Origin: Willaertia magna
Lineage: Eukaryota; Heterolobosea; Eutetramitea; Acrasida; Naegleriidae
NCBI GenBank assembly: GCA_902984215.1
Contig: CADWAF010002588.1
Span: forward strand, 1 to 40,824
Direction: 5' to 3'
Length of the DNA stretch: 40,824 bases
Positions 18,925 through 30,149 of this stretch are shown here, piece after piece. Every line of letters begins with the position of its first letter. Position 1 is the first letter of the stretch. Under the pieces are notes generated by a model, which ran no database searches, had not been told where the DNA came from, and saw only the letters and a program-made list of their open reading frames with translations. Both the position numbers and the translations under genes were made by a program.

Positions 18925-21900
18925 ATGAGACACGATAATACTTCTCCGCCAGTAGTGGAGAAAAATTTATCTTACTATGCATCTTACCCTTCATATTTAT
19001 TAGATAAACTTTTCAGAAATATATTTTATTATGTTGGTTATTTTACTAGTTCTGCTCCTATTCTAGTTATTGCAATTGCAGTTATTTTCACAGCCGGTAT
19101 TGGTGTTGGTATAATGAAATTAGAATTAGTTACCGATCCACAATCCCTTTGGGTAAGTTTACTTGTTAAAAAATTTTTTCACAATTTTAATCTTAATACA
19201 ATTATTATCTACTTTCCGATTTTTAAATTATTATTAATATTATTAAATTGAAAAGACACCTGCAGATTCAGAGACAGTTATTCAAAAGAATTATTTTGAT
19301 GATAAATTCTCACCGTTTTATCGTATTGAACAATTAGTTATTTTACCAAAGAATACTTCACAAAAGAATGCTATACAGAAAGAAATGTTAATTGAATTAG
19401 CTGAAATTCAAAATGAAATTGTCAATCTTAAAGTTTATCCTGATGATAATTGTACAGCTGATCCAATTACTTTAAATGATTTATGTTTTGCTCCAATCCC
19501 AAGTAAGGGTTGTATGATACAAAGTCCTTTCCAATTTTGGCAAAATAATATGAATAACTTAATACATGAACAAAACGCTCCACAAAAAATTTATCAATGT
19601 GTAAATGTTATGAGTTTACAACCATTTTGTATGTCAGATATTGGAATACCCATTTACGACAAACAAGCTTTAGGTAAAGCTGAATATAATACAACAACTA
19701 GAACTGCTTATGCTGAAGCTCTCATCCTTACACTTTTATTAAATAATGATAATGTCACAGCACAAAAGGCAATGCAATGGGAAAAGAAATTTTTAGAACT
19801 TGTTTCAAGAGAAACTAAATATATTTCAATTTATTATTCTGCTGAAAGATCTGTAGAAGATGAATTAGCTAGAGAAACTACTGCTGATATTTCCACAGTA
19901 TTAATCAGTTATGCAGCTATGTTTGTTTATGTCGCTATTTCATTAGGTCAAATTCACCCTGTTAAATCTAGAGTTATTATGGGTTTATTTGGTGTTATTA
20001 TTGTTATTATGTCAATTGTTATTTCTGCGGGTATTTGTTGTTTATGTGGTGTTAAAGGAACAATGATTATTTTAGAAGTTATGCCTTTCCTTATTCTGGC
20101 TATTGGTGTTGACAATATGGTATGTATTATTTTAATTGATCTTACTTAATCCTTAAATTTAGTTCATTTTGGCCAATCATTTAGATCAAGTAATTAAAAA
20201 GAGTAAAAAGAAACACTTGACAATCCCACAAATGATGGGAGAAACATTAGGTAATGTTGGTGCTTCCATGACATTGGCTAGTATCTCTGAATTTTTAGCA
20301 TTCATGCTTGGTTCTTTAACTAAGATGCCTGCTGTCCAAGCATTTTGTATTTATTCAGGTGTTGCAATTTTAGCTAATTTTGTGCTTCAAGTAACATGTT
20401 TTACTGCACTTTTATCATTAGATTTAAGAAGAAGATTACAAAATAGATTGGAATTTGAACCAACGTATATTGTTAAAAAACCTTTCTTAATTCGTGATTG
20501 GATAAGTATTGCGAATATTATAAGATATATTATGAAGAAAATAGTTGCTCCTGTTATTGTATTTTTACCAATTAGTATTACAATTATTTTTGTATTTATT
20601 GGACTGACAGCTGCCTCAATTTATGGAGCTTTCCACCTTAATCAAGGTCTAGATCAAGTCACCTCTTTCCCTAAGGACTCTTACTTAGTTAAATACTATT
20701 TAATGCAAAGAGAATATGTTGACTTAGGACCACCAGTTTATTTCATTACAAAAGATATTAATTATCCAGATCCAAAAATTCAAGATCAAATGAGTAAAAT
20801 GTTAAATATTGTAGCTGCAACAGATTATTTAGATACGGGAAGTATTTTATACTTTTATAGTGATTTTAGAAAGTGGGTTATGACACCAGATTGTTCTGGT
20901 AAGAATATTTCTGTATCTAACTATATTCCTCCTGAACATTATGTAGAATGGCTAAGAGAGTTTTTAGCTGAAGATGAATGTTGTAAGATTGAACAACAAA
21001 TGTAAGTATTTTATTTCATTCTTATCTAATAATAATTCTCAAATAATAGAACTCCTCTTTGTGGTTTTCAATTTAGAGAAGATGTGAAATTTAGTCCAGA
21101 CTTTAAATCGATAGAAGCTGCTAGATTAATGATTCAAACAAAGACCTTAATAACCCAAGAAGACTTTATTAACAGTATGAAATCAGCTTATTACACTTCT
21201 GATTATTTGTCAAATCCAGAGAAGTATTTACCAAAGAATGAATGGTCAAGCAATCCAGCACTTCCTTCTTTCCCTTACAGTGTATATTATATCTTTTTCG
21301 CTCAATATCTTTATTTACCTGAAGTTGCAGCAATGAACTTCTTAATTGCTAGTGGAGCTGTTTTACTTACAGCGTTAATTTTACTTGGTAGTCCAATAGC
21401 TGCAATTTATATTTTACTTTGTATTTGTATGATTAACGCTAACTTAATGGGTTTGATGTCTGTTTGGAGTGTTTATGTTAATGCAGTGTCAGTAGTCAAC
21501 TTGGTTATGTCTATAGGTATTAGTGTTGAATTTTGTGTGCACATAACTAGAGCTTTTATGAAAGCAAGAGGATCCCATTCAGAAAGAGTTAAGAAAGCAT
21601 TAATCAACATGGGAAGTTCAGTTGTCAGTGGTATCACTTTTACAAAGTTTATCGGCGTCGTAGTTTTAGCGTTTGCCCACTCTGAAATTTTCCAAATCTA
21701 TTACTTTAGAATGTATTTAGGTATTGTTATTTCTGGAGCTTTACACGGTTTACTTTTCTTGCCAAGTTTATTAAATATTGCAGGACCTAGATCTGATCCA
21801 ATTGCAAGTAAAGAAGAAGAACATGATGATACAAGTGAGGATGAAGCTGAAGAGACTGATGTTACTTATCAATATAATAGAGATATTAATTTTAATCCTC

Positions 21901-21953
21901 ATCATCATGATGTTTACACAAACGACGATGAATCAGCTCCAATTAATTATTAA
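18925..21953 (+). CDS. NPC1/patched-family sterol-sensing RND protein (four exons)
   Basis: Exons 18925-19152, 19256-20119, 20163-21001 and 21050-21953 join across GT-AG introns of 103, 43 and 48 bases into 944 residues. The joins restore conserved text: LVTDPQSLW-TPADSETV, GVDNM-FILANHLD and EQQI-TPLCGF. The first exon carries a single N-terminal helix (TM1), and a lumenal domain with several cysteines follows. The sterol-sensing domain is in exons 2-3, with the diagnostic GVDNMFILAN and a TLASISEFLAFMLGSLT helix. A second lumenal loop and the second six-helix half (with GISVEFCVHITRAFM) complete the RND architecture. There is no NPC1 N-terminal cholesterol-binding domain, so it is closer to patched-related or short NPC1 proteins. 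The C-terminal tail is acidic with a His cluster. It should sit in an endosomal or plasma membrane and move lipids. Confidence 0.92.
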
Positions 21954-22344
21954 GATATTTTTGTAAAATCATTTTCACTTTGTAAAATAAAACCATAATA
22001 ACTTATTTATTTGAACTGGTGTTTTTAATTAAAAGTGAGGGAGTATCAAACCGTGAAGCACATCTTATTACATACTGGATTTTTGACAATCTTATTACTA
22101 ATGAGTAGAGAAAGGTGTAGTTTGAAAAATTATTTGTAAATTAAATGGTAAAAATGACCTCCTGTCCTTACTATATTTCCTCAAATGACGGTGGATCAGC
22201 TCCATAAACACTTTGTAAAATAAAATCATAACAACTTAAATATTTAATATTTAACACTACGGTATTGCTTCTCGCGCATATGAAAACAAAATTGTGACAT
22301 TGTTTCGAATTGGTAAAATTTTCCAAAGAAAATTGAAAATAAAA
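21954..22344 (+). repeat. Duplicated 3' end of NPC1-like gene in a 391-base spacer
   Basis: CACTTTGTAAAATAAAAC.. at 21976-22005 recurs at 22209-22238 with 28 of 30 bases identical. The second copy is preceded at about 22183-22203 by a 21-base near copy (18/21) of the coding end of the NPC1-like gene (AATGACGGTGGATCAGCTCCA against AACGACGATGAATCAGCTCCA). The gene tail plus early 3' UTR therefore seems to have been duplicated and then decayed. No other gene is seen in this spacer. Confidence 0.6.
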
Positions 22345-23937
22345 ATGTCCAACAACTTATTAAATGGAAGTGCTTCTCCTTCTAATGATGACAATGTTTT
22401 AACAATGAACAGCATTGTTGTAGAAGAGATAATAGAGACAATAAATATTAGAGAAGAAAATAATTTAATAACAACTAGTGTAATTTCTCCCAAAGATGTT
22501 GCATTAATTCCAAAACTAAGTGAAAATTCCGATTATGAAGCTTCATCTTCTTCTTTTAAAGAAATACTAACCATTACTCGTAATGATATAAATAATAATA
22601 ACACACAAGAAGAAGATATTACCTCTTCTACTAATAATCATCTACTAGTAGATTCAAAAAGTATGATAAATAATATAAATTCAATAAATGAATTTAATCC
22701 TTCAACAACAATTAATAATTTAGATAATAGTAAAATAGTAGTAACCAATAATGAAGATAGTGATTCATCAGATGATAGTGATTCCGATACGGATTCTGAT
22801 TTATTAGATGAACATCATCCTTACCACACTAGTAGTACAATGATCCCTTTACATTCCAACAATAAAGAAGAAACTAATAATGAAGAGATAAACAATGACA
22901 TTACTATTCAAAATAATCATTTAAATGAAGAGATAAATAATAATAATAATGGATTTTCAACACCAACATTATTAAGACAAAGAATATTAAATAAATATAA
23001 ACAACAATTACAAAGATCTAAATATCATAATGCAACAGATACAGATACAGATTTAGATGATGAATTATTACTTTCACATTTTCATAATCATAAATATTAT
23101 AGAGCTTTATCATGGATTGTTGAAAAACTTTCAACTTTATGTTATCCTTCATCTGAATCTACATTTCCATCGGAACATGAAATTATTAATCCTTCTAATT
23201 CTGGTTTAACTCATCATTCAAGTTTAAGAAGTGTAAAAAGTGTAGAAGAATTTAAGAAATTAGAAAGAGCTCAAAGATCTATGCGTAGAGATATGCAAAC
23301 AATGTTTATCAGTGGGTTTTCTATATTTGGAATATTTTTAATTGTTTTTTATAATGTTTATTTTAATACAAATGTTTTAAAAGATATTTTAATGGAAAAT
23401 GATAATTTAATTGAAAGAATTTATTTTACTTTAAAATGTGTTCTTGTTAGTGCTGCTATCTTTCCAATTCTTATTTTATCAATTATTGGTAATCGTTTAT
23501 TTAAAGAGGCATCGTCAGGTCCTTTAGCTTCATTAAGTGCAACTAATAGAGATTTACAACAACGTGTATTTGTACAACAAAGGGTTTTACAAAATTCAAT
23601 TGAACAATTTATGTTACACGCTTTGAATTGTGCTGTTTTAAGTTACTATTTACCTAGGGAGGATTTAAGGATAATTGTATTTGCTACAATAACTTTTATC
23701 ATTACCAGATTTCTATTTTGGATTGGGTATCAAATTCATCACTCTTTAAGGTATGTAAAATTATTAATTATTATATGACAATAATGTTGTTATTATAGAG
23801 CTCTGGGTATGATGACAGGAGGATTATTAAATTTATATCTATTCATTCTATCATTTTACTTTATAGTTACAAGGGATTTATTACCCTATATTATTAATGA
23901 TATTTTAATTCCAGCTTTGGCACCAATGGCTGGTTAG
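22345..23937 (+). CDS. MAPEG-family membrane protein with long asparagine/acid-rich N-terminus
   Basis: Exons 22345-23750 and 23799-23937, joined by a 48-base GT-AG intron (donor GTATGT, acceptor TTATAG) that restores HSL-R-ALGMM, give 514 residues. The first ATG in frame is 22345. Residues 1-300 are disordered (N, S, D, E), with an S/D run around 150-165 that suits casein-kinase-type phosphorylation. The C-terminal 180 residues have four membrane helices. The segment RVFVQQRVLQNSIEQFMLHA is the MAPEG motif (R..Q..LQN..E), and the last helices follow the MAPEG order. MAPEG proteins include glutathione transferases and TMEM79; which kind this is cannot be read. The stop TAG ends at 23937 and the opposite gene's stop begins at 23938. 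Confidence 0.7.
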
Positions 23938-25593
23938 TTAATATCCATAAGAATGTAAAAGCGATGATAAATCTTTTGCGTAATCCATTTTGTTTTGAAA
24001 GTAATAGCAGTTATTTGAATGTTGGGCATTCGTATCTAAATTATCAATGTCACAATTACATAATCGTGGAAGATCAATATTAGATTGCTTAATAGTTTCA
24101 ATGAATTGTTTGTTGAGTTGTTTGAGGTATCGTTTTTCTTCTCTATATTGTTTTTTCTTTTGTTCTTTAGTAAGATTAGGAACATAGGATTGTACAGTTA
24201 TATTTGAACTAGATGTACTTTCAGGAATCGATGATATTTCATATTCACTATTTGCTTCTTCTTCTATAGATTGATCATTATTATTTAAGGGTATATAATT
24301 AGGTTTGTTAATTAGTGACGGTTTGGATTGTATTTTGTCATCATCTAAGTATACTGTAAAACTAGGGGCTTGAATTATAATTACATTATCCTTAATATCA
24401 GCACCACGTTCGTATTGCGAGTATAGTTCTTTTGGAAACATAGTTGTATTATGAGTTAGATTCCGTCTAGCAAAATTATTGAATGCACTAACTGTTTGCT
24501 TCGTTGCTGCTAATGAATTAAAGGGCTCTAAGGTTGTGGTGGTGGAAGTAGAATCACTATCCACAATTTCTGCTTCTTCTAAATGATCTTCAATTGTTGG
24601 AGCTTCCTCAGTTTTCCACATTGACATTCTTTCATTTGAAGAAGTATTTATGCTTTGGGAAGTTTTACTGGAATTTGACTTTTGATTTAATTCTGTTGAT
24701 AATTGAGATTGATTGTTTTCTACAATGTCAGATTTTTGTTGGGATAAATGTACACTAGATTGTTCATCTTCCTCTTGAGAAAAGTTATTATTATTTCTCT
24801 TGCCATAGGGTTTTGTAGAACCACAAGTAGAAGACCTACTGCCAACTACTGAATTATTTAAACTTTTCATGTTTTCTTCATTTACCTTAGATCCATAAGA
24901 CCACATTTTCTTCTTTAATTCTTGTTTTCTTTCCTTTTCTTTTTTCAATTTTTCTACTTCTCGTTGTTTTTCTAAGAACATTGAGTTTTGCCTCTCCTTA
25001 ACTCTCTTTTTCATTTCTTTATCTAATTTCTTCATTCTTTCTTCTCTTTCTTTCTTCTTTTCTTCCATCTTCTCTTGAAAGAAAGCAGCTGCTTCATTTG
25101 CGTTGCGAAAATAAATACTCCCGCCATCATTTTCCGTTATATCTCTACTGGCTCTCTTATTTTCATCGTAATGTAATCTTGCATTATGTTCCGAATTGAA
25201 AATCATTTCTTTTTCAACCTTTTCACCAGTCTCAACAACTTCATGTCCCATGTACCTTATAACTTTCTTCTTCCCCTCTTCTTCACTAGTTGTAACATGT
25301 ACAGCATTCTCTAACAAATAATTCTGTATACAGTTTTTGTTATCTGATGTTTCTCTAAGTATTTTCTTCTTCATACATTGAGAATAAGAACATTTAGCAT
25401 TGGAATAAATTGGTTCATTTCTATGCAAACGCCTTAAATTATAAAAACTTAAACTATTAGAATTGTCGGAAGCAAGGGTATTCACGGTGCTTGTCGTATT
25501 TACAGTAGACGATGTTTTTGAAGAGGTAACAGTTAAGGGGATATAGCTAGTTGTAGTTCCAGAAATGCTAAGAGAACCTTGTTGCAAAAACAT
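23938..25593 (-). CDS. Unknown coiled-coil protein
   Basis: This encodes 551 residues. The N-terminus is S/T-rich. A middle block (about 60-160) has mixed charge with an RYMGHEVVETGEKVEKEM motif and several cysteines. Residues about 165-235 form a highly charged single helix or coiled coil (KEREERMKKLDKEMKKRVKE). The remainder is S/T/N-rich with a second short charged helix near 490 (KEQKKKQYREEKRYLKQLNK) and a cysteine pair (RLCNCDID). No domain recognised. It is convergent with the MAPEG gene with zero bases between stop codons and divergent from the gene at 25771 across 177 bases. Confidence 0.65.
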   Translation of the reverse strand: MFLQQGSLSISGTTTSYIPLTVTSSKTSSTVNTTSTVNTLASDNSNSLSFYNLRRLHRNEPIYSNAKCSYSQCMKKKILRETSDNKNCIQNYLLENAVHVTTSEEEGKKKVIRYMGHEVVETGEKVEKEMIFNSEHNARLHYDENKRASRDITENDGGSIYFRNANEAAAFFQEKMEEKKKEREERMKKLDKEMKKRVKERQNSMFLEKQREVEKLKKEKERKQELKKKMWSYGSKVNEENMKSLNNSVVGSRSSTCGSTKPYGKRNNNNFSQEEDEQSSVHLSQQKSDIVENNQSQLSTELNQKSNSSKTSQSINTSSNERMSMWKTEEAPTIEDHLEEAEIVDSDSTSTTTTLEPFNSLAATKQTVSAFNNFARRNLTHNTTMFPKELYSQYERGADIKDNVIIIQAPSFTVYLDDDKIQSKPSLINKPNYIPLNNNDQSIEEEANSEYEISSIPESTSSSNITVQSYVPNLTKEQKKKQYREEKRYLKQLNKQFIETIKQSNIDLPRLCNCDIDNLDTNAQHSNNCYYFQNKMDYAKDLSSLLHSYGY

Positions 25594-25770
25594 TTTTTTC
25601 TTGTTAAATCTTCTTCTAGGCTTAGAACATTTAATTACAATAATAATAGTTCAACAACCATAGTTAATCAGAAAAAAGAACATTATCTGGCACAAATATC
25701 TGTTTCTTATGCAATTAATTAATGTTGGTAAACACTATTGTACAAACTCCATTAATTTTGTAAAGAAAAA

Positions 25771-27804
25771 ATGTCTTCACCACAAGCTTGGAAGAATTTA
25801 TTTAAAGAATTAGATGATTTACTTTTACAAGAAATATCAAATCAAATTCAACAATTAATGAAACATTTTCAATCGGAATTATTTAAACACTATTCACAAG
25901 AAATTGAAGATGAAAATTACACTACCGATAATGACTATTCCGAAAAAAAAGAATTCCAAATGCCAGATAATGCACAACAATTATTAATTGAATATACTTG
26001 TCTTCCAGTTTGTAGAATTTCTGTTGATCCTAAACCATCAAGTAATTTTTCATTATCTTTTATTTATCAAGTATTATTTAAACAATTCCATTTAAATGTA
26101 GACATGCCTGAACATTTAAGTGATTTATTTAATAAAATAATTATTCCTTTATTGAAAGAAGATGATGAAAATAAAAAGAAAAAAACAATTGAAGAAATGG
26201 AAACTGAAAGGGAAGTAAAAAAACAACAATTTATTGATTTTTTAAATGGTTATTTTGCTTCATTAGTTTTTGTTTGTCAATTTGAATTATTAACTAAATT
26301 AACTGAATATTTAGATTATTTTTCTGTAAATATTAAAATTTGGGTAATGAAAGCTTTTTTTACAAAATTTTTAACAACTTCACAAAGGAAATGTCAACCA
26401 TTAAGAGAGTTATCACAGAAAGTTTTAACGAAATATCAAAACTTATTTATTAAAGAGGAAGGACCTTATGTACATTTTATTACGACAGTCGAGTTTTTAA
26501 CAGATAAATTAAGGGAAGAAGAAGAGTTAAAGATTATAAAAAAACCAATAACGAAAAGTACAATTGCATTTCAATTAACTTTACGTTTATTACAAATGTC
26601 ACTTGTCAATTATTCACAAGATATTAAAAAGAGATCTACTTGTTTATATCATTGTATACAAATATTAAAATATGGTGAATTAAACTCTATTCAACAACAA
26701 GACGAAGAAGAAGAACATAAGAAAAAGAAGAAGAATAATAAAAAAGAACGAGAGAAGAACAATATTAAAGGATTTTATCTGTTACTTAATGAAAAGGACG
26801 GTGAAGAAATGATTCAAATCGTTTGGGAAATGTTAACTGAATTTATTGAAAATTATGACACAATATATGATAATAATTCTATAGATACCATAAATAGAAA
26901 TTCTTTTATTAAAGTTGGATATCAAAATATTTTATTATTTGATTTAATTTTTTCAAGTATTCAAAGAAAAGAAATTACAAATTATTATTATTTAAATGAT
27001 TGTTTTATTCCATTTGTTTTGCGTTTAGTTAAAGCTTTTAATGAAAAATTAGAGAATATAAATAAATTAGAAAGTAATGAAAATATATTTTATAAAAATA
27101 TATTTTCATTAAAAAGTGATTGTAAATTATTAACGCTAGCGATACATGTATTTATTAAATATATAACGAAAACTAATCATTCAATTAATACATTAGAACT
27201 TTTTAGAGTGATGGAAAGTCCTGGACCTTTAAGTAAATTACCTTTAAAGAGATTTATTGAAGTAATAAGTAATGGATTAATATTTGAATGTTTATTAAAT
27301 GCAACAAAATATTTATTTAAAGAAAATATTTCAGAAAATAATATGAAACAATTATATTGGTATATTGAAAAGAATTTAATGGAATGCACAAAATTATTCT
27401 TTTATTTATATCATGCGTGTAGTTTAGATATGGATAAGGTTGTAAGAAATGATGAAGATGATGATGAATACAACAAGCAAGAACAGCAACAAGTTAGACG
27501 TAGATTAGTGAATGAAGAAGGAAAGAAATTTAGACATATTGAGAAGTTAAATATTGTATTTCAACAGTTAATTGAGTGTGCTTGTATGTTGGATTATAAT
27601 CAATTTGTTAATAAGGCTTTAGATTCATCTCCTAATACACATTTAATATTTCATAAACAAGCTACTGATTTGAATAAGTTAATGAGAACGGTTTTAGTTA
27701 CTATTTTACAAAAACCTTTTTTATTTGATGTATTTTTGACAGAAGAGAATAGAAAATTAATTGTGGAGAAGGTTGGCTTAAACCCTAATACAATCAATAT
27801 TTAA
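25771..27804 (+). CDS. Unknown all-helical protein, 677 residues
   Basis: The protein is almost entirely helical, with repeated hydrophobic helices and without signal peptide or membrane spans, the look of a HEAT/ARM-like scaffold. A lysine-rich loop (HKKKKKNNKKEREKNN) interrupts it near residues 312-330 and an acidic loop (NDEDDDEYNK) near 565. I do not recognise a family; a scaffold in a larger complex is only a guess. Its last 274 coding-strand bases (27535-27808) exist again as a damaged copy at 29932-30149. The stop is followed by the U-box gene on the same strand after 72 bases. Confidence 0.65.
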   Translation: MSSPQAWKNLFKELDDLLLQEISNQIQQLMKHFQSELFKHYSQEIEDENYTTDNDYSEKKEFQMPDNAQQLLIEYTCLPVCRISVDPKPSSNFSLSFIYQVLFKQFHLNVDMPEHLSDLFNKIIIPLLKEDDENKKKKTIEEMETEREVKKQQFIDFLNGYFASLVFVCQFELLTKLTEYLDYFSVNIKIWVMKAFFTKFLTTSQRKCQPLRELSQKVLTKYQNLFIKEEGPYVHFITTVEFLTDKLREEEELKIIKKPITKSTIAFQLTLRLLQMSLVNYSQDIKKRSTCLYHCIQILKYGELNSIQQQDEEEEHKKKKKNNKKEREKNNIKGFYLLLNEKDGEEMIQIVWEMLTEFIENYDTIYDNNSIDTINRNSFIKVGYQNILLFDLIFSSIQRKEITNYYYLNDCFIPFVLRLVKAFNEKLENINKLESNENIFYKNIFSLKSDCKLLTLAIHVFIKYITKTNHSINTLELFRVMESPGPLSKLPLKRFIEVISNGLIFECLLNATKYLFKENISENNMKQLYWYIEKNLMECTKLFFYLYHACSLDMDKVVRNDEDDDEYNKQEQQQVRRRLVNEEGKKFRHIEKLNIVFQQLIECACMLDYNQFVNKALDSSPNTHLIFHKQATDLNKLMRTVLVTILQKPFLFDVFLTEENRKLIVEKVGLNPNTINI

Positions 27805-27876
27805 AACTCCTCTTTGTCTACTTGTTGTAGTGTAAGTTTGGCGGAAAACAGAAACAAAAAAAATAGCCTGGAACCT

Positions 27877-29079
27877 ATGCAAGCCTTTAACACCACCCTT
27901 GTTTCAACAACTTCGGGATTAACAAATACTTCAATAACACAAACAACAAATAGTACAGAAGTAATTGAAAAACAAATTGAAGAATGGAGAAAGAAATTGG
28001 ATAAATTTATTTGTCCAATTAGTCAACAAATAATGATAAATCCAGTAATTATTGAAACAGGTCAAACTTATGAAAGAAAATCAATTGAAGAATGGTTCAA
28101 ACTTAAAAATACATGTCCAAGTACTGGTTTACAAGTAAAATCCAAAACTTTAACTAATAATTACGTATTAAAAACAACTATTCAAGAAAAAATTATTAAA
28201 TTTATAAAGAAAGTGATTGATAATGTTAAAATTTGGTTGGATAATGAAAATTTAATTACAATTTGTCATGAAGTAACTAATGAGTCATTAGAGTTAATTA
28301 AAAATAATAATGATTGTAAAGAATTTCGAAATGAATTAATTAATTTACAATGCGATTTGTTTGTGCAACAATTAACAAATAAGGCAGCAAAAAAATTAGA
28401 AAAAAATTATATTTTTCAATTTGGTTATACTGAAGAAGATGAAATATTAAATAAATATTTAAATAAGATTAAAGATTTAAATGATATAAATTTACAAATA
28501 TTTCAAATACAAAAAATAGAAAATAAAATACCAAATTCATATTCTAAAAGTACATACTATGCTGAATATTTACGTTTATTAATTAAATTACCTAATTGCA
28601 ATGATAATTTATTAAAAGAAATATTTGCACAATACAACAAATTAAATTCTTTTACTTTTATGCTAAATGAAGAAGTTTTATCAAAAGTTCAATATAAAAA
28701 TAATTATTTTGATTATTTAGTAATTTTAAATACTAATGAGCGTTACTATAAAAATAGTTTATTAGAGAAATTAATGGGAATTAAATATAATGAAAAGTTA
28801 AAATTAAAATTTATTTCTTTTTTTAAAAATTTATTTAAAAAAGTTAATTTACAAAAAGATATTAATTTAATTAAAGTATTAAATTATATTGATGAATTTA
28901 ACGAATTAAATGATGAAAAAATTATTATTTATAAACAATTATATTCTAATACAAATGACATTAAATATTTAGAGAAAATTTATAATTTAAATGAGAATGA
29001 TAAACAAATAGAGAATCAATTACTGAATGAATATTTAAAATTAAATAGTTTAGATAAGTATTTAAATTCATATATATAA
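27877..29079 (+). CDS. U-box protein, N-terminal part of a frameshifted U-box/MATH gene
   Basis: From ATG 27877 the frame gives 400 residues. After a T/S/N-rich leader and a short helix, a U-box occupies about 43-110 (FICPISQQIM, NPVIIETGQTYERKSIEEWF, then CPSTG and the N-x-LK end), the E2-binding fold of a class of ubiquitin ligases. Helical, TPR-like repeats follow. The frame then stops at TAA 29077-29079 inside the dinucleotide run TATATATA. Two bases further on, another frame continues without a stop for 240 codons through a coiled coil into a MATH domain (next entry). Removing one TA unit would restore a single long frame, so this is either a recent loss-of-function allele, a polymorphic microsatellite or an assembly error. 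Upstream in-frame sequence (27814 onward) has no ATG. Confidence 0.75.
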   Translation: MQAFNTTLVSTTSGLTNTSITQTTNSTEVIEKQIEEWRKKLDKFICPISQQIMINPVIIETGQTYERKSIEEWFKLKNTCPSTGLQVKSKTLTNNYVLKTTIQEKIIKFIKKVIDNVKIWLDNENLITICHEVTNESLELIKNNNDCKEFRNELINLQCDLFVQQLTNKAAKKLEKNYIFQFGYTEEDEILNKYLNKIKDLNDINLQIFQIQKIENKIPNSYSKSTYYAEYLRLLIKLPNCNDNLLKEIFAQYNKLNSFTFMLNEEVLSKVQYKNNYFDYLVILNTNERYYKNSLLEKLMGIKYNEKLKLKFISFFKNLFKKVNLQKDINLIKVLNYIDEFNELNDEKIIIYKQLYSNTNDIKYLEKIYNLNENDKQIENQLLNEYLKLNSLDKYLNSYI

Positions 29080-29081
29080 AA

Positions 29082-29804
29082 GCAAATGAAAATAAATTAG
29101 ATAATTTTAATATTTTATTATTTAAATTATTACAAAGTCAAAATGCTGAATTAAAAAACATTGTAAATACTTTACAAAATACTTTACAACAACAACACAG
29201 TAAAATTAATTATTTAGAACAAGATTTAAATAATACAAAAAAAGAAAATCAAGAACTACGCAATAATTATGAAGAATTACAATTATCTGTTTCAAATAAT
29301 GAAACGGATTTTACAACAAAAATTAATGATTTACATGAAATCGTAAACGAATACCAAATATTACGTAATTTAACAATTAAATACCCTGAATACTCAAATG
29401 AATTTGTTAAAACTATTCAAATAATTGCCCCATTAAATGTTAAAAAAGGAATAAGGTATAAGAGTGGAAATTTTAAAGTATTTGATTTACAATGGTATTT
29501 AAATATATATCCAAAAGGAGATGATGAATCAAAAGAAAATGAATGTGCAATATATTTACATTTACATAGTACTAAAATAAGTAAAAAGAAACATATTTCT
29601 TCTATAAAAATTAAATATTTAATATCCAACAGTAATTTTAATGACACTTCAATACTAAATACTGAAAACGAATTTAATGATACTGAAACTGGATATGGAT
29701 CTGGTAGTTTTAAACAAAAGGATTATTTTCCTACTATTACAAACGACAAACAAATATTTGACATTTTAATTACAATGCAAAAATTGAATCTAAAGATTAA
29801 ATAA
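29082..29804 (+). pseudogene. Coiled coil plus MATH domain, displaced C-terminal half of the U-box gene
   Basis: This stretch is open for 240 codons in the frame two bases off the U-box frame and ends at TAA 29802-29804. It has no start codon of its own near the beginning. The first 90 residues form a coiled coil (KNIVNTLQNTLQQQHSKINY). The last 110 have MATH/TRAF-C features: GNFKVFDLQWYLNIYPKG at the first strands, YLHLHST, and GSGSFKQKDYF near the end. MATH domains bind substrates or receptors; with an N-terminal U-box the whole would parallel TRAF ligases, which use RING instead. The long open frame shows that the disruption is recent. Confidence 0.7.
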
Positions 29805-29887
29805 TTGTATCATTTAATAATTGTGCTCTATTGATAGAAAAATGTTTATGTTTGCAACTATGAATAGTAAAAAGATACGGCTAAAAT

Positions 29888-29924
29888 ATTAGATTACAAT
29901 ATTGTTAACACGTCGCTAAATCTG
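29888..29924 (-). repeat. Scrap of an RCC1-like gene 3' end
   Basis: The segment shares ATTAGATTACAA, GTTAA and the uninterrupted ACACGTCGCTAAATCTG with 31733-31782, the 3' end of the RCC1-like gene at 31754-32845, with a gap of 13 bases in between. It is a fragment only and codes for nothing complete. Confidence 0.6.
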
Positions 29925-29931
29925 GAAATAG

Positions 29932-30149
29932 CATATTGAGAAGTTAAATATTGATTTCAACAGTTAATTGAGTGGCTTGTATGTTGGATTATAATCATAA
30001 ACAAGCTACTGATTTGAATAAGTTAATGAGAACGGTTTTAGTTACTATTTTACAATAACCTTTTTTATTTGATGTATTTTTGACAGAAAATAGAAAATTA
30101 ATTGTGGAGAAGGTTGGCTTAAACCCTAATACAATCAATATTTAAAACT
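29932..30149 (+). pseudogene. Truncated copy of the 3' end of the 25771-27804 gene
   Basis: Near-identical to 27535-27808 but 56 bases shorter: a 51-base deletion flanked by the short repeat TCA, two single-base losses and one 3-base loss. A CAAAAA to CAATAA change adds a stop. Identity ends abruptly after AAAACT, where a 14-base perfect palindrome (AACTTTGCAAAGTT, 30146-30159) lies across the junction. With the scrap just before it, this is a recombination scar. Confidence 0.85.

Noticed and set aside
29055..29081. Mini-intron explaining the U-box gene frame break
   Set aside because: The only GT...AG pair gives a span of about 26 bases, too short next to the 43-103 base introns here, and its join leads to a TGA.
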